Assembly: GCA_003151425.1 (NCBI GenBank)
Contig: PLXO01000039.1
Coordinates: 1 to 37,557 of the forward strand
Length of the DNA: 37,557 nt
DNA from: Acetobacteraceae bacterium
GTDB lineage: Bacteria; Pseudomonadota; Alphaproteobacteria; Acetobacterales; Acetobacteraceae
Direction: 5' to 3'
The translations under genes and the position numbers were made by a program. Positions 1 to 7,892 of the stretch are shown here, piece by piece. Under the pieces are notes generated by a model that was given only the letters and a program-made list of their open reading frames with translations, was not told where the DNA came from and did no database searches. Position 1 is the first letter of the stretch, and every line of letters begins with the position of its first letter.

Positions 1-3
1 GAT

Positions 4-627
4 CTAATTGACGACAGGCCCTAGTTCCTCATTCGGCACCAGGAATGCGTCGATCTGTGCCCGGTCGCCGCGCAGCAGGTCGTCCAGCGTGAACGGGCAG
101 CCCGACGGGAAGGCGCGGGGAAGCTGGCCATCCAGCGCTACCCCGGAAACCTGAGCGCGCGCAACCTGATAGAGCGCCGCCAGATCGATGTGCGGCCGCA
201 TCGCTTGCGTCAGGTGGATCGCCACATCCGCCAGCACGCCACCCACCGCGATCAGCCAGGCCGAGCGATCCCCATGCTCCGGCCAGCCGCGAATCTGCAG
301 CAGCAGCGCCAGGGCCTGACGCAGCAGACTGCGGGTCGCGTTCAGCTCGGCCACGCCGACCGATTCGACTGTCGCGATCACCCCGGCCCAATCCACATCC
401 CCCAGGTCACCATCTGACGCTGTCTGCCCGACCGCGACACGCCGCAGCAGACGCGCCTGCCGCTCCGACCAGGCCCAGACGTCCCGCGCTGGAGCGTCCG
501 AGGCTGGAGCGCCCGAGGTTGGCGCGCCCGAGGTTGCAGCGCCCGAGATTGCAGCGCCCGAGGTTGGAGCGCCCAACGGCGGGGCGCCCCAGACTCGGAT
601 GTCGCCTACGCGGCCGCGCTCCGCCAT
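4..627 (-). CDS. DUF29 family protein with N-terminal pentapeptide-like repeat
   Basis: A 207-residue protein of unknown function. From about residue 50 it follows the DUF29 pattern: a W-x-E-R-Q-A-x-LLRR start, a central segment (VESVGVAELNATRSLL) matching the usual EEIESLG..ERREL block, and the closing FPSGCPFTLDDLL, where family members have FPxxCPYTLEQLL. DUF29 proteins are small soluble proteins common in cyanobacteria and alphaproteobacteria, with no proven activity. Residues 17-48 are a low-complexity tract of five-residue units (GAPTS, GAAIS, GAATS) encoded by 15-bp tandem repeats. The ATG at 627 lies only 9 nt after the response-regulator stop, so the two genes are probably co-transcribed. 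The family call is from remembered motifs. The role is unknown. Confidence 0.75.
   Translation of the reverse strand: MAERGRVGDIRVWGAPPLGAPTSGAAISGAATSGAPTSGAPASDAPARDVWAWSERQARLLRRVAVGQTASDGDLGDVDWAGVIATVESVGVAELNATRSLLRQALALLLQIRGWPEHGDRSAWLIAVGGVLADVAIHLTQAMRPHIDLAALYQVARAQVSGVALDGQLPRAFPSGCPFTLDDLLRGDRAQIDAFLVPNEELGPVVN
491..575. repeat. 15-bp tandem repeat inside the DUF29 gene
   Basis: About six imperfect 15-bp units with the core GCGCCCGAGGTTG lie in tandem. Each unit is five codons, so copy-number change keeps the reading frame and only lengthens or shortens the N-terminal linker of the DUF29 protein. Confidence 0.8.
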
Positions 628-636
628 CCCGGCGCA

Positions 637-1359
637 TCAGGCGGCGATCGAGGGCACCCCCTCCGGGTCGAGCCGATAGCCGCCGCCTTCGGTGATCAGC
701 AGGCGCGCGTTGGCCGGATCCGGTTCGATCTTCTGGCGCAGGCGGTAGATGTGCGTCTCCAGCGTGTGCGTGGTGACCGAGGCGTTGTAGCCCCACACCT
801 CGTTCAGCAGCACCTGGCGGGCGATCGCCTGGCTGCCGGCGCGATACAGAAACTTCAGGATCGCGGCCTCCTTCTCGGTCAGCCGGATGCGCCGCCCGCG
901 CGACGGGTCCTGCAACTGCTTGGACGCCGGGCGGAACATGTAGGGCCCGATCGCAAACACCGCGTCCTCGCTGCTCTCGAAGCTGCGCATCTGCGCGCGC
1001 AGCCGGGCCAGCAGCTCGGCCAGGCGGAATGGCTTGGAGATGTAGTCGTTCGCACCGGAGTCGAGGCCGCGCACCACATCGGTCTCGCCGCTGGATCCGG
1101 TCAGCATGATGATCGGCATGCGGTGACCCTCGCCGCGCAACCGCACGCAGTAGTCACGCCCGTCGCCGTCGGGCAGCCCGACATCCAGCAGCAGCGCGTC
1201 GAACCGCGCCTCGGGTGCCGCCAGCAGCGTGTCGGCCTCGGCGATAGAGGCCGCCTCGACCGCGGTGAATTCGCTATCGACCGTGAGCTGCTCCGCCAGC
1301 GTCATGCGCAACGCGGCGTCGTCGTCCACGATCAGAACCGGTCGTTCGCTTGCCATCAT
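637..1359 (-). CDS. OmpR/PhoB-family response regulator
   Basis: A 240-residue two-component response regulator. The receiver domain (about 6-120) has the acidic pocket DDD at 12-14, the phosphoacceptor D59 in LLLDVGLPDGDG, T87 and K109 in ISKPF. The C-terminal winged helix (about 135-232) has the RLTEKEAAIL and LLNEVWGYN signatures, followed by THTLETHIYRLRQKIE and the GGGYRL wing of PhoB-type DNA-binding domains. Length and order match the family. No histidine kinase lies beside it, so its partner is elsewhere. Start: tandem ATG codons at 1359 and 1356 behind a GGGAG ribosome-binding site. The DUF29 gene follows 9 nt downstream. The regulated genes cannot be told from the sequence. Confidence 0.95.
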   Translation of the reverse strand: MMASERPVLIVDDDAALRMTLAEQLTVDSEFTAVEAASIAEADTLLAAPEARFDALLLDVGLPDGDGRDYCVRLRGEGHRMPIIMLTGSSGETDVVRGLDSGANDYISKPFRLAELLARLRAQMRSFESSEDAVFAIGPYMFRPASKQLQDPSRGRRIRLTEKEAAILKFLYRAGSQAIARQVLLNEVWGYNASVTTHTLETHIYRLRQKIEPDPANARLLITEGGGYRLDPEGVPSIAA

Positions 1360-1369
1360 CTACGCTCCC

Positions 1370-1390
1370 GTGCCGCCCAGCCGGCGGCAC
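1370..1390 (-). promoter_or_regulatory. hairpin just upstream of the response-regulator ribosome-binding site
   Basis: GTGCCGCC-CAGCC-GGCGGCAC forms a perfect 8-bp stem with a 5-nt loop, directly before the GGGAG Shine-Dalgarno and the ATG at 1359. It could be an mRNA hairpin affecting translation or an operator; the sequence does not decide. Confidence 0.4.
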
Positions 1391-1690
1391 TCCGACATCT
1401 CGATGTTGTGCATATCAAACATTCTGCCATCCTCTTCTGCCGGGCCGCAATCACTCACATGGGCGCGAGGATCGCACGGGCAATGCTGAGCCTCATGATA
1501 AGCTACCACCTGACGCCGTGAATACGGCGACCGTGGGGCGAGACTGTGTCTCGCGTGATGCGCAATCGTTGCAAAGCGTGACAGCCCAGCCAGCGCACCG
1601 GCATTGGCCCCTCCCGCCCGTCATGCCGCTAAGCCCAAGTCTTGCCGGGCCCGGCGCAGCGCCTCCCGGCTCGACGGACCGTGTCCCTTT

Positions 1691-1977
1691 CCCGAGGACA
1701 GACCTCGACCCGGCATCCACCCCGTCCGGCCGCACCGCGCGACGTTGCATAGGGTCTTGTCCGCGTTCGGCGGACCGCGCCTCTTTCCCGAGGACCGACC
1801 CCAATCCGGCGTCCACGCCGTCCGACCGCTCCGTCCGACGCTGCACCGGGTTTTGTTCGCGTTCGGCGGATCGCGCCCCTGCCCGAGGACAGACCCCAGC
1901 TCAGCTTCCACCCCGTTCGACCGCTCCGTCCCACGCCCGCCATGCGGAGCCTGCCCCCGGGCTGACCCGGTGGGCGG
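1691..1977. repeat. ~96-bp tandem repeats in the gap between the response regulator and HGGxSTG genes
   Basis: The 1360-2019 gap holds no gene I can support. It contains three degenerate tandem copies starting at CCCGAGGAC (1691, 1787, 1882). The first two contain a CATAGGGTCTTGT-type core next to GCGTTCGGCGGA, related to the core of the 141-bp repeats inside the neighbouring gene. The last copy ends in a hairpin-forming CCGGG-CTGA-CCCGG segment that recurs at 3534-3554. The array is GC-rich and open in several frames by chance. Confidence 0.7.
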
Positions 1978-2019
1978 AGCCCTGACCTTGCTTCCTTCCC
2001 CCGATCGCCGCGCACCGCT

Positions 2020-3651
2020 CTACGTTCCACGGCGCTGGCCGGCTTGGGCCGCGTAAGCCGCACGAAACGCACGCAGCGTCGCGACGCGGGCGAGTTTGGC
2101 GGCAACCCGGCTTCGGTGCCCACCGTCCGCGCCGTGCACCACCCTTCGAACACCGTCCGGCGTTGCAGCCGGTCCCTGCGCGCCCGGACCGATCGCAGTC
2201 GTCCCGCCCGCCGCGGCCCCGAGCCCGGCGGCTGCCGCTCCGGCGTCGCCGACCCTACCGTGCCCCGCCCGCGTCGCGGCGTCGGGCCACGCACCGTCCG
2301 AGGCTCCATAGGGTCTTTGCGCAATTTTGCCGATTCCAGCCTTCCCGCCGCCCCTGGCGCCGCCCCCGGCCGCTGCCATCCCAGCGTTGCCGGCCGCGCC
2401 GTGCCCCACCCGCCGCGCCGCGTCGGTCCGCGCACCATCCGGCGTTCCATAGGGTCTTTGCACGATTTCGCCGATTCCGGCTTTCCCGCCCGCCACGGCC
2501 CCGAGCCCGGCCCGCGCCGTCCCGGCGTTGCCGGCCGCACCGTGCCCCACCCGCCGCGCCGCCTCGGGCCGCGCACCGACCGAGGCTCCATAGGGTCTTT
2601 GCGCGATTTTGCCGATTGCGGCCTTTTGACCCGCCGCGCCCCGCCCGACCTCGACCGTCCTGCCACCCCTCCGCTCCGGCAACGTCATCCCGGCCGATAC
2701 CCCGACCTGCGTCCCGTCCCTGGCCACTGCGGGCATCACCGCGCGAGGTTCCATAGGGTCTTCTCCGCATTTTGCGATTCGAGCCGCTCGCCGCCCGGCC
2801 AGCACCGCCCGCTTGACCAGCCGCGCCTGGGCAATCCCCGCCCGCCACGGCGCGAGCGCCTGCCGCTCCGCCCGCGCCGCCTCCCGCTCCGCCGCCTGCC
2901 CGCGCGGCACCGGCCGCGGCCGCGCCATGAACCGCCCGCGCGCGTCCCGTCCCCCGTTACACAGGGTCTTGTCGGAAATTTCCAAAACCGGGATCTGCGC
3001 GTAGTGCACCGGCGGCATGAATTCGGCCGGCGTGGTCGCCAACCGCGCCGCCAGCGCGGGCGTCAGATACGCCCGGAGTCGCTGCGCGGCACAAAACAGC
3101 CGCGTGCGCACGGTCAGCGCCCCGACGTACCGCTGCGTCGCCCGCTTGGCAGCGCCTTGGGTCCCATGCGTGGTGCGGGCGGCGGCCAGCTTCGCCAGCC
3201 CCGCCGTCGTCCGCGGACCGGTGCTCTTCCCGCCATGCAACCGGCAGCGCCCGTTCCCCATCGCCGGCGCGTGGCAGGTGAGGCCGGCGCGCGTCTTCGC
3301 CCCGCAGCGAGGCGCCAGGTTGGGATTGCCACGAGCGCTGCCGCTGGGTCGCGGGCCGGCACCGTCCCCATCGTTGCCTCGGGCAACGTCAGCGTCACGC
3401 CGAGCACGCCCACCGTCAGGCGGGGCACCTTCACCGCCATGCCGGGCACCTTCACCGTCATGCCGGGCACCTTCACCGTCATGGCCCGCCGACGGGTCGG
3501 CCCGAAGCGGCGCCCGAGGACAGGCGGAGCCTGCCACCGGGCCTGACCCGGTGGGCCTTGACCCAGCGGGGCCTCCGAGCCGGGGGTCGACCGGCAACGC
3601 GGCAACTGCGTCAGGGACGAGAAGCGGGGCGGGAGTTGGAATGTGCGGCAT
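2020..3651 (-). CDS. HGGxSTG domain protein with repeat-expanded C-terminal half
   Basis: A 543-residue reading frame recognised by a small cysteine-rich domain at residues 116-146. It has C116, C126, C136 and H139, then HGGKSTGP, the signature of HGGxSTG proteins, which are small putative zinc-binding proteins of unknown role common in Acetobacteraceae. After it comes GLAKLAAARTTHGT, also usual for the family. Residues 50-85 carry a 7-residue repeat from a 21-bp tandem repeat. From about residue 290 to 510 the protein is made of 47-residue units (IGKIAQRPYGAS type) encoded by 141-bp tandem repeats. Start: ATG at 3651 behind AGGA. The N-terminal half is well supported. Whether the repeat half is translated as one protein is less sure, although the 47-codon unit keeps the frame. 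Confidence 0.6.
   Translation of the reverse strand: MPHIPTPAPLLVPDAVAALPVDPRLGGPAGSRPTGSGPVAGSACPRAPLRADPSAGHDGEGARHDGEGARHGGEGAPPDGGRARRDADVARGNDGDGAGPRPSGSARGNPNLAPRCGAKTRAGLTCHAPAMGNGRCRLHGGKSTGPRTTAGLAKLAAARTTHGTQGAAKRATQRYVGALTVRTRLFCAAQRLRAYLTPALAARLATTPAEFMPPVHYAQIPVLEISDKTLCNGGRDARGRFMARPRPVPRGQAAEREAARAERQALAPWRAGIAQARLVKRAVLAGRRAARIAKCGEDPMEPRAVMPAVARDGTQVGVSAGMTLPERRGGRTVEVGRGAAGQKAAIGKIAQRPYGASVGARPEAARRVGHGAAGNAGTARAGLGAVAGGKAGIGEIVQRPYGTPDGARTDAARRVGHGAAGNAGMAAAGGGARGGGKAGIGKIAQRPYGASDGAWPDAATRAGHGRVGDAGAAAAGLGAAAGGTTAIGPGAQGPAATPDGVRRVVHGADGGHRSRVAAKLARVATLRAFRAAYAAQAGQRRGT
2301..2768. repeat. 141-bp tandem repeats within the HGGxSTG gene
   Basis: Copies of a core reading CCATAGGGTCTTTGC, followed by an AT-richer gATTTTGCCGATT segment, start at 2306, 2447, 2588 and 2751, with a diverged copy near 2959. 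Spacing is 141, 141, 163 and 208 bp. The 141-bp units are alike along most of their length (CCGGCGTTGCCGGCCGC and CCCCACCCGCCGCGCC blocks recur). They sit in frame on the minus strand as 47 codons. Confidence 0.85.
3423..3485. repeat. 21-bp minisatellite, three copies
   Basis: Three tandem units of GGGCACCTTCACCGYCATGCC start at 3423, 3444 and 3465. Each is seven codons inside the HGGxSTG gene and gives the HDGEGAR-type repeat in its N-terminal region. Confidence 0.85.
3534..3554. repeat. short hairpin repeat (second copy near 1950-1970)
   Basis: CCACCGGG-CCTGA-CCCGGTGG is a perfect 8-bp stem. With its flank GCGGAGCCTGCC it recurs at about 1944-1977, so near-identical hairpins flank the HGGxSTG gene body. 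It looks like a dispersed palindromic repeat. Confidence 0.6.
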
Positions 3652-3840
3652 CTGCGATCCTGCTTGATAAAGGTTAGTCAGTCCTTCTTACATCAGATCG
3701 CCCCCCAGCGCCAGCTAAACCAACAGGGGGCGCGAGGCCTCTTCGGGCAGCCGGCCACCCGGCTTCCACTCCCTCCGCGCTGCGCGATTACTTGCCGTAC
3801 CCCGGCCACCTCTGCTGGTGTCCAGGTTTTGCGACGCGGT

Positions 3841-4278
3841 TCAGCGATGGACCAGGACAGGGATCCTGGAGTGCGTGAGGACCTTGGCCGTTTCGCTGCC
3901 GAGGAGGATCGCGGCGATGCCATGGCGGCCGTGCGAGGCCATGACGATCAGGTCGCAGGCGTTCGCGTCCGCGGTTTCGATGATCGCCTGGTAGCGATGC
4001 TCATGCTCGACTCAGGCGGTCACACACGCGACACCGTCCGCCTGCGCCGCATGGGCGGCGGCGCCAAGCGTCTTCTCGGCATGGTCCCGCATGCGCATGG
4101 TGTACTGAGCGTGCGTGTCCTCCAGCATCTGCGTGTCGGTCGTGAACATATGAAATGGCGGCACGACCGTCAGCACGGTGATCTTGGCGCCGATCCGCTG
4201 GGCCAGGGCGATGCCGTGCTGGACCGAATTTCCGGCGAGTTCCGACCCGTCCGTTGGAATCAGGATGTTCGTATACAT
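3841..4278 (-). pseudogene. universal stress protein interrupted by an in-frame UGA
   Basis: UspA-fold protein, 145 codons plus stop, the normal length for a single-domain universal stress protein. Translation from the ATG at 4278 (strong GGGAGGAACG ribosome-binding site) gives the classic start MYTNILIPTDGSELAG and runs to a TGA at 4012-4014 after 88 residues. The same frame then continues with VEHEHRYQAIIETADANACDLIVMASHG and the nucleotide-loop segment ending LLGSETAKVLTHS, finishing with RIPVLVHR and TGA at 3841. Both halves are fully family-like and in one frame, so a single nonsense change splits an otherwise intact gene. The usual first glycine of the G-2x-G-9x-G(S/T) ATP loop is alanine. 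It lies downstream of the P-type ATPase. It is either inactivated, a sequencing error or read through at low level; no recoding signal was recognised. Confidence 0.85.
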
Positions 4279-4460
4279 CGTTCCTCCCGCTGGTTCCGAC
4301 GCTTTGCAGCGGCGCGCTCAAGATCTCACTTCGTGGGCCGCTTCAAGGGAGCAACAATTGTCGGTCGCATTTTTTTTTGCGGTTGCCCGGCTCGCCCAGC
4401 CGCCCGCGAAAATCCGCTGAAGCGATCTCCAGCCATTCCATTCCGCTATCAAGTCAAACT

Positions 4461-6848
4461 TCAGCCGATGCCGAGGCGCCGAAAAACCGGGACCTTCACG
4501 AAATCCAGGATGACGGCGAAGGCGATTGCCGCGGCGAACGTGCCGACCACCACCAGGACCGGCAAGGGCGTCATGGCAATTCCGCCGACCGCCAATACCG
4601 ACGCGATCAGGATATCCACGACAGACGACGCGGCAAGCCAGAAACTTGGGCGAGAGGACCACAGCCGCCGACGTTCACGATTGGTATAGGTCGTCGCCTG
4701 GTTGCCGAAGACGATGACGACAAACGACAGCGTCCGCAGCGTCGCAATGTCGAACCCCATCCGATAGGCACCGATGGCCAGGATCGACGAACAAAACACC
4801 AACTGACCGAATCCCATGACGACACCCGCGATCGTCAGACTGCCGATATTCCACGCGTTCGGCGTCGGCGATGGCCGCACATTGTCGGTCGTTATCGACA
4901 TGCCAAGGAAATCGCCGAAGATCATGATCAGGACCATCAGCAACGGCGTCAGGATTGCCTGCCCCGTCATGATGAGCCCGACCGCCAGGAAGAGCACCTG
5001 CACGGTCTTCTTGGTAATGGAGTTCAGCGTGTAGGTCAGGATGCGCTGGAACGTCACGCGCCCTTCCTTGACCGCGGCGACGATGCCGGCGAGACCAGGT
5101 TCGGTCAGCACCATGCCGGCGGCCGATTTGGCGACGTCGGTTGCCGTCGACACCGCGATGCCGATCTGTGCCTGGCGCAGTGCCGGCGCGTCGTTGGCGC
5201 CGTCGCCGCACATGCCGACGGTATGGCCGCCTTTCTGGAACGCCTTGACGAGCTGGTATTTGCCCTCCGGCAGCACGCCGGCAAACACCGCGAACGTTTC
5301 GGGGTGCACGGCGTCCGGGATTGGACCGGGCGGACAGACGGCGCCAGCCAGCCCAACGGCCTTGGCAACGATCGCCGCGGTCGCCGGCGCGTCGCCGGTC
5401 ACCATCACGGTGCGCACGCCCAGTGCGTGCAATTCGGTAATGAGCGCCGCCGAGTCAGCGCGCGGTGGGTCACTCAGGGCGATGAGCCCGGCCAGCTTCA
5501 TCGCCGTCGGCGGTCCGGCCGCGACCGCCAGCACTCTGAAACCCTGCCCCTCCAGCTCGGTCGCCGCCGCCGGCGCGGTCGGCGACGGTTGAACCAGGCC
5601 GATGACCACCGCAAAGGCCCCCTTCACGACCCGTTGCGTTCCACCGCCAGGGTCCGCGACCGTCGCCGCCGACATCTTCGTTGCGGGATCGAACGGCGTG
5701 AATGCGATCAGGCGCGGCGCATCGGCCACGGTCTTGCTTGCGGCCGCGCGAATGGCGGCATCGACCGGGTCCTGCCCGCCGTCCGAGCTGGCCAGTGCGG
5801 CCAGCGCCAGGACGTGCACCGCGTCGAATCCGGGCATCGCACGAACCGTCGTCACCGTCAGCGCATTGAGCGTCAGCGTGCCGGTCTTGTCGGCACACAG
5901 GACATCCACCGATGCCGCCTCATCCACCGCCGAGAGGCGGGTCGGCAGCACGCCGCGTTTTGCCAAGGCCCGCGCGCCGAGCGCCGACGCGAGGGTAAAA
6001 GTCGCCGGCAGTGCGACCGGAATCGAGGCGAGCACCGCCGTCAGGATAAGCGGGATGATCTCGGCGAGCGGCAGCTTCAGGAAGCTGGCGTAGGCGATCA
6101 GCATCACGATGAGGACGCCGTTGAACACGGCGAGATTGCGTACCACGCGCAGCACGGCCTTCTGCTGCGAACTGACCACATGGGCGGTGCGGACGAGTTC
6201 CGCGGTGCGGCCGAATTTGGTACGCGCGCCGGTTGCCGTGACCTCCGCCACCGCCTCGCCGCGCCGGACCAGCGCGCCGGCATAGGTTTGCACCCCCGCG
6301 CCGGCTTCGATGGGCACCGATTCGCCGGTGAGCATGGATTGGTCGAGCAGGACCTCTCCCCCGGTGAGGTGCACGTCCGCGGCAACCACGCCGCCGAGGG
6401 AAAGCTTCAGCACGTCGCCCGGCACCAGCTCGGCAGCGGGCACGGTCTTCCATGCGCCGTCGCGCCGGACCGATGCGGTCAGCGCGAGTCGCGACCTGAG
6501 TGCGGCAAGCGTTGCCTGGGCACGGCTTTCCTGGAACAGCCCGAGCGCCGCGTTGAACACCAGCAGACCGGCGATGATCGCGGCTTCGGTATAGTCGCCG
6601 AGCGCGATCTGCAGCGCGATCGCGGCCTCGAGCATCCACGGCACCGGCGCCCAGAATTTTTCCAGCGCCATGCGCAACGGATGCACGCTGGTGTCCGGCA
6701 TTGCGTTCGGGCCGACCTTCGCCAGCCGGTCGCGCGCCTCGCCGCTGGTTAGGCCGCTCGGCAGGCCGCTGGTCGGGTTACTCGTCGGGCCGCTGGTCGG
6801 GCCGCTCGGGGGGGCATCCTTCGCGGCGGCCGGCGGTTGCATCCTCAC
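4461..6848 (-). CDS. plasma-membrane-type proton-efflux P-type ATPase (P3A)
   Basis: A 795-residue P-type ATPase predicted to pump protons outward across the inner membrane at the cost of ATP. All P-type landmarks are present: TGES (174-177) in the actuator domain, phosphorylated D320 in DKTGTLT, KGA in the nucleotide-binding domain (about 409-411), TGD in the hinge (about 484-486) and GDGANDAPALRQAQIG (from 548). The ATDVAKSAAGMVL stretch and the short C-terminal set of membrane helices are characteristic of the H+-ATPase branch rather than metal or calcium pumps. The N-terminus holds a low-complexity SGPTSGPTSNPTSG linker from short DNA repeats. Start: GTG at 6848 overlaps the slipin stop (GTGA), with an ATG two codons later as alternative, so the two genes are translationally coupled. 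Confidence 0.9.
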   Translation of the reverse strand: MRMQPPAAAKDAPPSGPTSGPTSNPTSGLPSGLTSGEARDRLAKVGPNAMPDTSVHPLRMALEKFWAPVPWMLEAAIALQIALGDYTEAAIIAGLLVFNAALGLFQESRAQATLAALRSRLALTASVRRDGAWKTVPAAELVPGDVLKLSLGGVVAADVHLTGGEVLLDQSMLTGESVPIEAGAGVQTYAGALVRRGEAVAEVTATGARTKFGRTAELVRTAHVVSSQQKAVLRVVRNLAVFNGVLIVMLIAYASFLKLPLAEIIPLILTAVLASIPVALPATFTLASALGARALAKRGVLPTRLSAVDEAASVDVLCADKTGTLTLNALTVTTVRAMPGFDAVHVLALAALASSDGGQDPVDAAIRAAASKTVADAPRLIAFTPFDPATKMSAATVADPGGGTQRVVKGAFAVVIGLVQPSPTAPAAATELEGQGFRVLAVAAGPPTAMKLAGLIALSDPPRADSAALITELHALGVRTVMVTGDAPATAAIVAKAVGLAGAVCPPGPIPDAVHPETFAVFAGVLPEGKYQLVKAFQKGGHTVGMCGDGANDAPALRQAQIGIAVSTATDVAKSAAGMVLTEPGLAGIVAAVKEGRVTFQRILTYTLNSITKKTVQVLFLAVGLIMTGQAILTPLLMVLIMIFGDFLGMSITTDNVRPSPTPNAWNIGSLTIAGVVMGFGQLVFCSSILAIGAYRMGFDIATLRTLSFVVIVFGNQATTYTNRERRRLWSSRPSFWLAASSVVDILIASVLAVGGIAMTPLPVLVVVGTFAAAIAFAVILDFVKVPVFRRLGIG

Positions 6849-7678
6849 CCGCCCAAAGGCACGCCGTCCTTCGTGAGTGGCACGCGCACGACACCGTTGC
6901 CGCCGGTTGGATTGCCGGCCTTCTCCATCAGTTCGAGGAACGGTTTGATGATATCGATCGGCATCGGAAACACGACGGTGGAATTCTGCTCGCCACCGAT
7001 CTCGGCCAACGTCTGCAGATACCGCAACTGCATCGCGGCCGGAATGCTCCCGAGGATCTTGGCGGCGTCGACCAGCGTTTGCGAGGCCTGGAACTCGGCT
7101 TCGGCATGGATGATCTTGGCGCGCCGGTCGCGCTCCGCCTCCGCCTGCTTGGCGATCGCTTTCACCATGTTGTCCGTCAGCTCGACGGTTCGGATCTCGA
7201 CGTTGCTGACCTTGATCCCCCAGGTTTCGGTCTGCGCGTCCAGGATGCTCTGAACGTCCACGCTGAGCTTCTTTCGTTCCGACAGCATCTCGTCCAGCTC
7301 ATGCTGCCCCAGCACCGCGCGCAGGGTCGTCTGGGCGAGCATGTTGGTGGCGGGAAGGTAGTTCTGCACCTGGATGATCGCCCGTTCGGGATTGACAACG
7401 TTGAAGTAGAGCACCGCGTCAACCTTCATCGAGACGTTGTCGCGCGAGATCACGTCCTGGCTCGGAATCTCGATGACCCGGATGCGCAAATCGACGCGCA
7501 CCATTTCCTGGACGAAGGGGATCAACAGCACCAGCCCCGGTCCTTTGACCCGCTGAAAGCGCCCCAGGGTGAAGACCACCGCGCGCTCATATTCGCGCAG
7601 GATTTTCACGCTCGCCGTGATCACGATGAGGCCGACGATCAGGACGGCCGGAATGAGGGACAGTGACAAGAAGTTCAT
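6845..7678 (-). CDS. slipin / SPFH-domain (band 7) membrane protein
   Basis: A 277-residue stomatin-like protein. One N-terminal membrane segment (about 5-25, LIPAVLIVGLIVITASV) is followed by the SPFH core: REYERAVVFTLGRF, then KGPGLVLLIPF, RIRVIEIPSQDVISRDNVSMKVDAVLYF and ALGQHEL-type helices, closing with an EAERDRRAKIIHAEAE coiled coil and a conserved tail. Slipins form rings at the membrane and are thought to organise or protect membrane proteins. The ATG at 7678 is chosen because it places the hydrophobic segment directly at the N-terminus; an upstream in-frame extension has no family similarity. The gene overlaps the downstream ATPase by 4 nt, suggesting that the slipin may scaffold or regulate that pump (inference). 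Confidence 0.88.
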   Translation of the reverse strand: MNFLSLSLIPAVLIVGLIVITASVKILREYERAVVFTLGRFQRVKGPGLVLLIPFVQEMVRVDLRIRVIEIPSQDVISRDNVSMKVDAVLYFNVVNPERAIIQVQNYLPATNMLAQTTLRAVLGQHELDEMLSERKKLSVDVQSILDAQTETWGIKVSNVEIRTVELTDNMVKAIAKQAEAERDRRAKIIHAEAEFQASQTLVDAAKILGSIPAAMQLRYLQTLAEIGGEQNSTVVFPMPIDIIKPFLELMEKAGNPTGGNGVVRVPLTKDGVPLGG

Positions 7679-7892
7679 GGCATCGCGTCTTTCAGAGCGA
7701 GGGAAAATGTGATCCCGTCTCAGTGGCCCGGACCACACTGTCGGTGGCTCGGTCCGCGCGCCCGCCGGCGTCAGGCGGAACGGCTGGACCAGTTCTCACC
7801 GACCAGTTCCGGTCGACAGCTCGAACGCAGACTGTCGGCTTCGATGCGGCCGCGGCAGGCTCGGAAACTACCTAGCCGCGAAGCCTCGCCCC

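Noticed and set aside
407..796. Pentapeptide-repeat protein (NLGRC/NLGRA units) in another minus frame over the DUF29 gene
   Set aside because: The pattern comes from the 15-bp DNA repeat read in a second frame; the rest of that frame has no pentapeptide structure and overlaps two well-supported genes.
1691..2768. CRISPR-like array of repeats
   Set aside because: The repeats are 96 and 141 bp long with similar, not unique, intervening sequence, and no cas gene lies near.
2044..3546. Long plus-strand reading frame (500 residues) opposite the HGGxSTG gene
   Set aside because: Arg/Pro-rich with no family motif; typical of antisense frames in GC-rich DNA. The minus frame carries the HGGxSTG signature.
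4012..4014. Selenocysteine coding at the in-frame UGA of the stress protein
   Set aside because: USP proteins have no selenocysteine at this place, and no bacterial SECIS-like hairpin was recognised directly after the codon.
4369..4385. T-run near GCATTTTTTTTTGCGG as a terminator
   Set aside because: For the minus-strand genes it reads as an A-run, and no stem precedes it on the plus strand, where no gene ends.
4254..6752. 832-residue plus-strand frame opposite the P-type ATPase
   Set aside because: Pure antisense shadow: His/Arg/Asp-rich, no domain, while the other strand holds all P-ATPase motifs.
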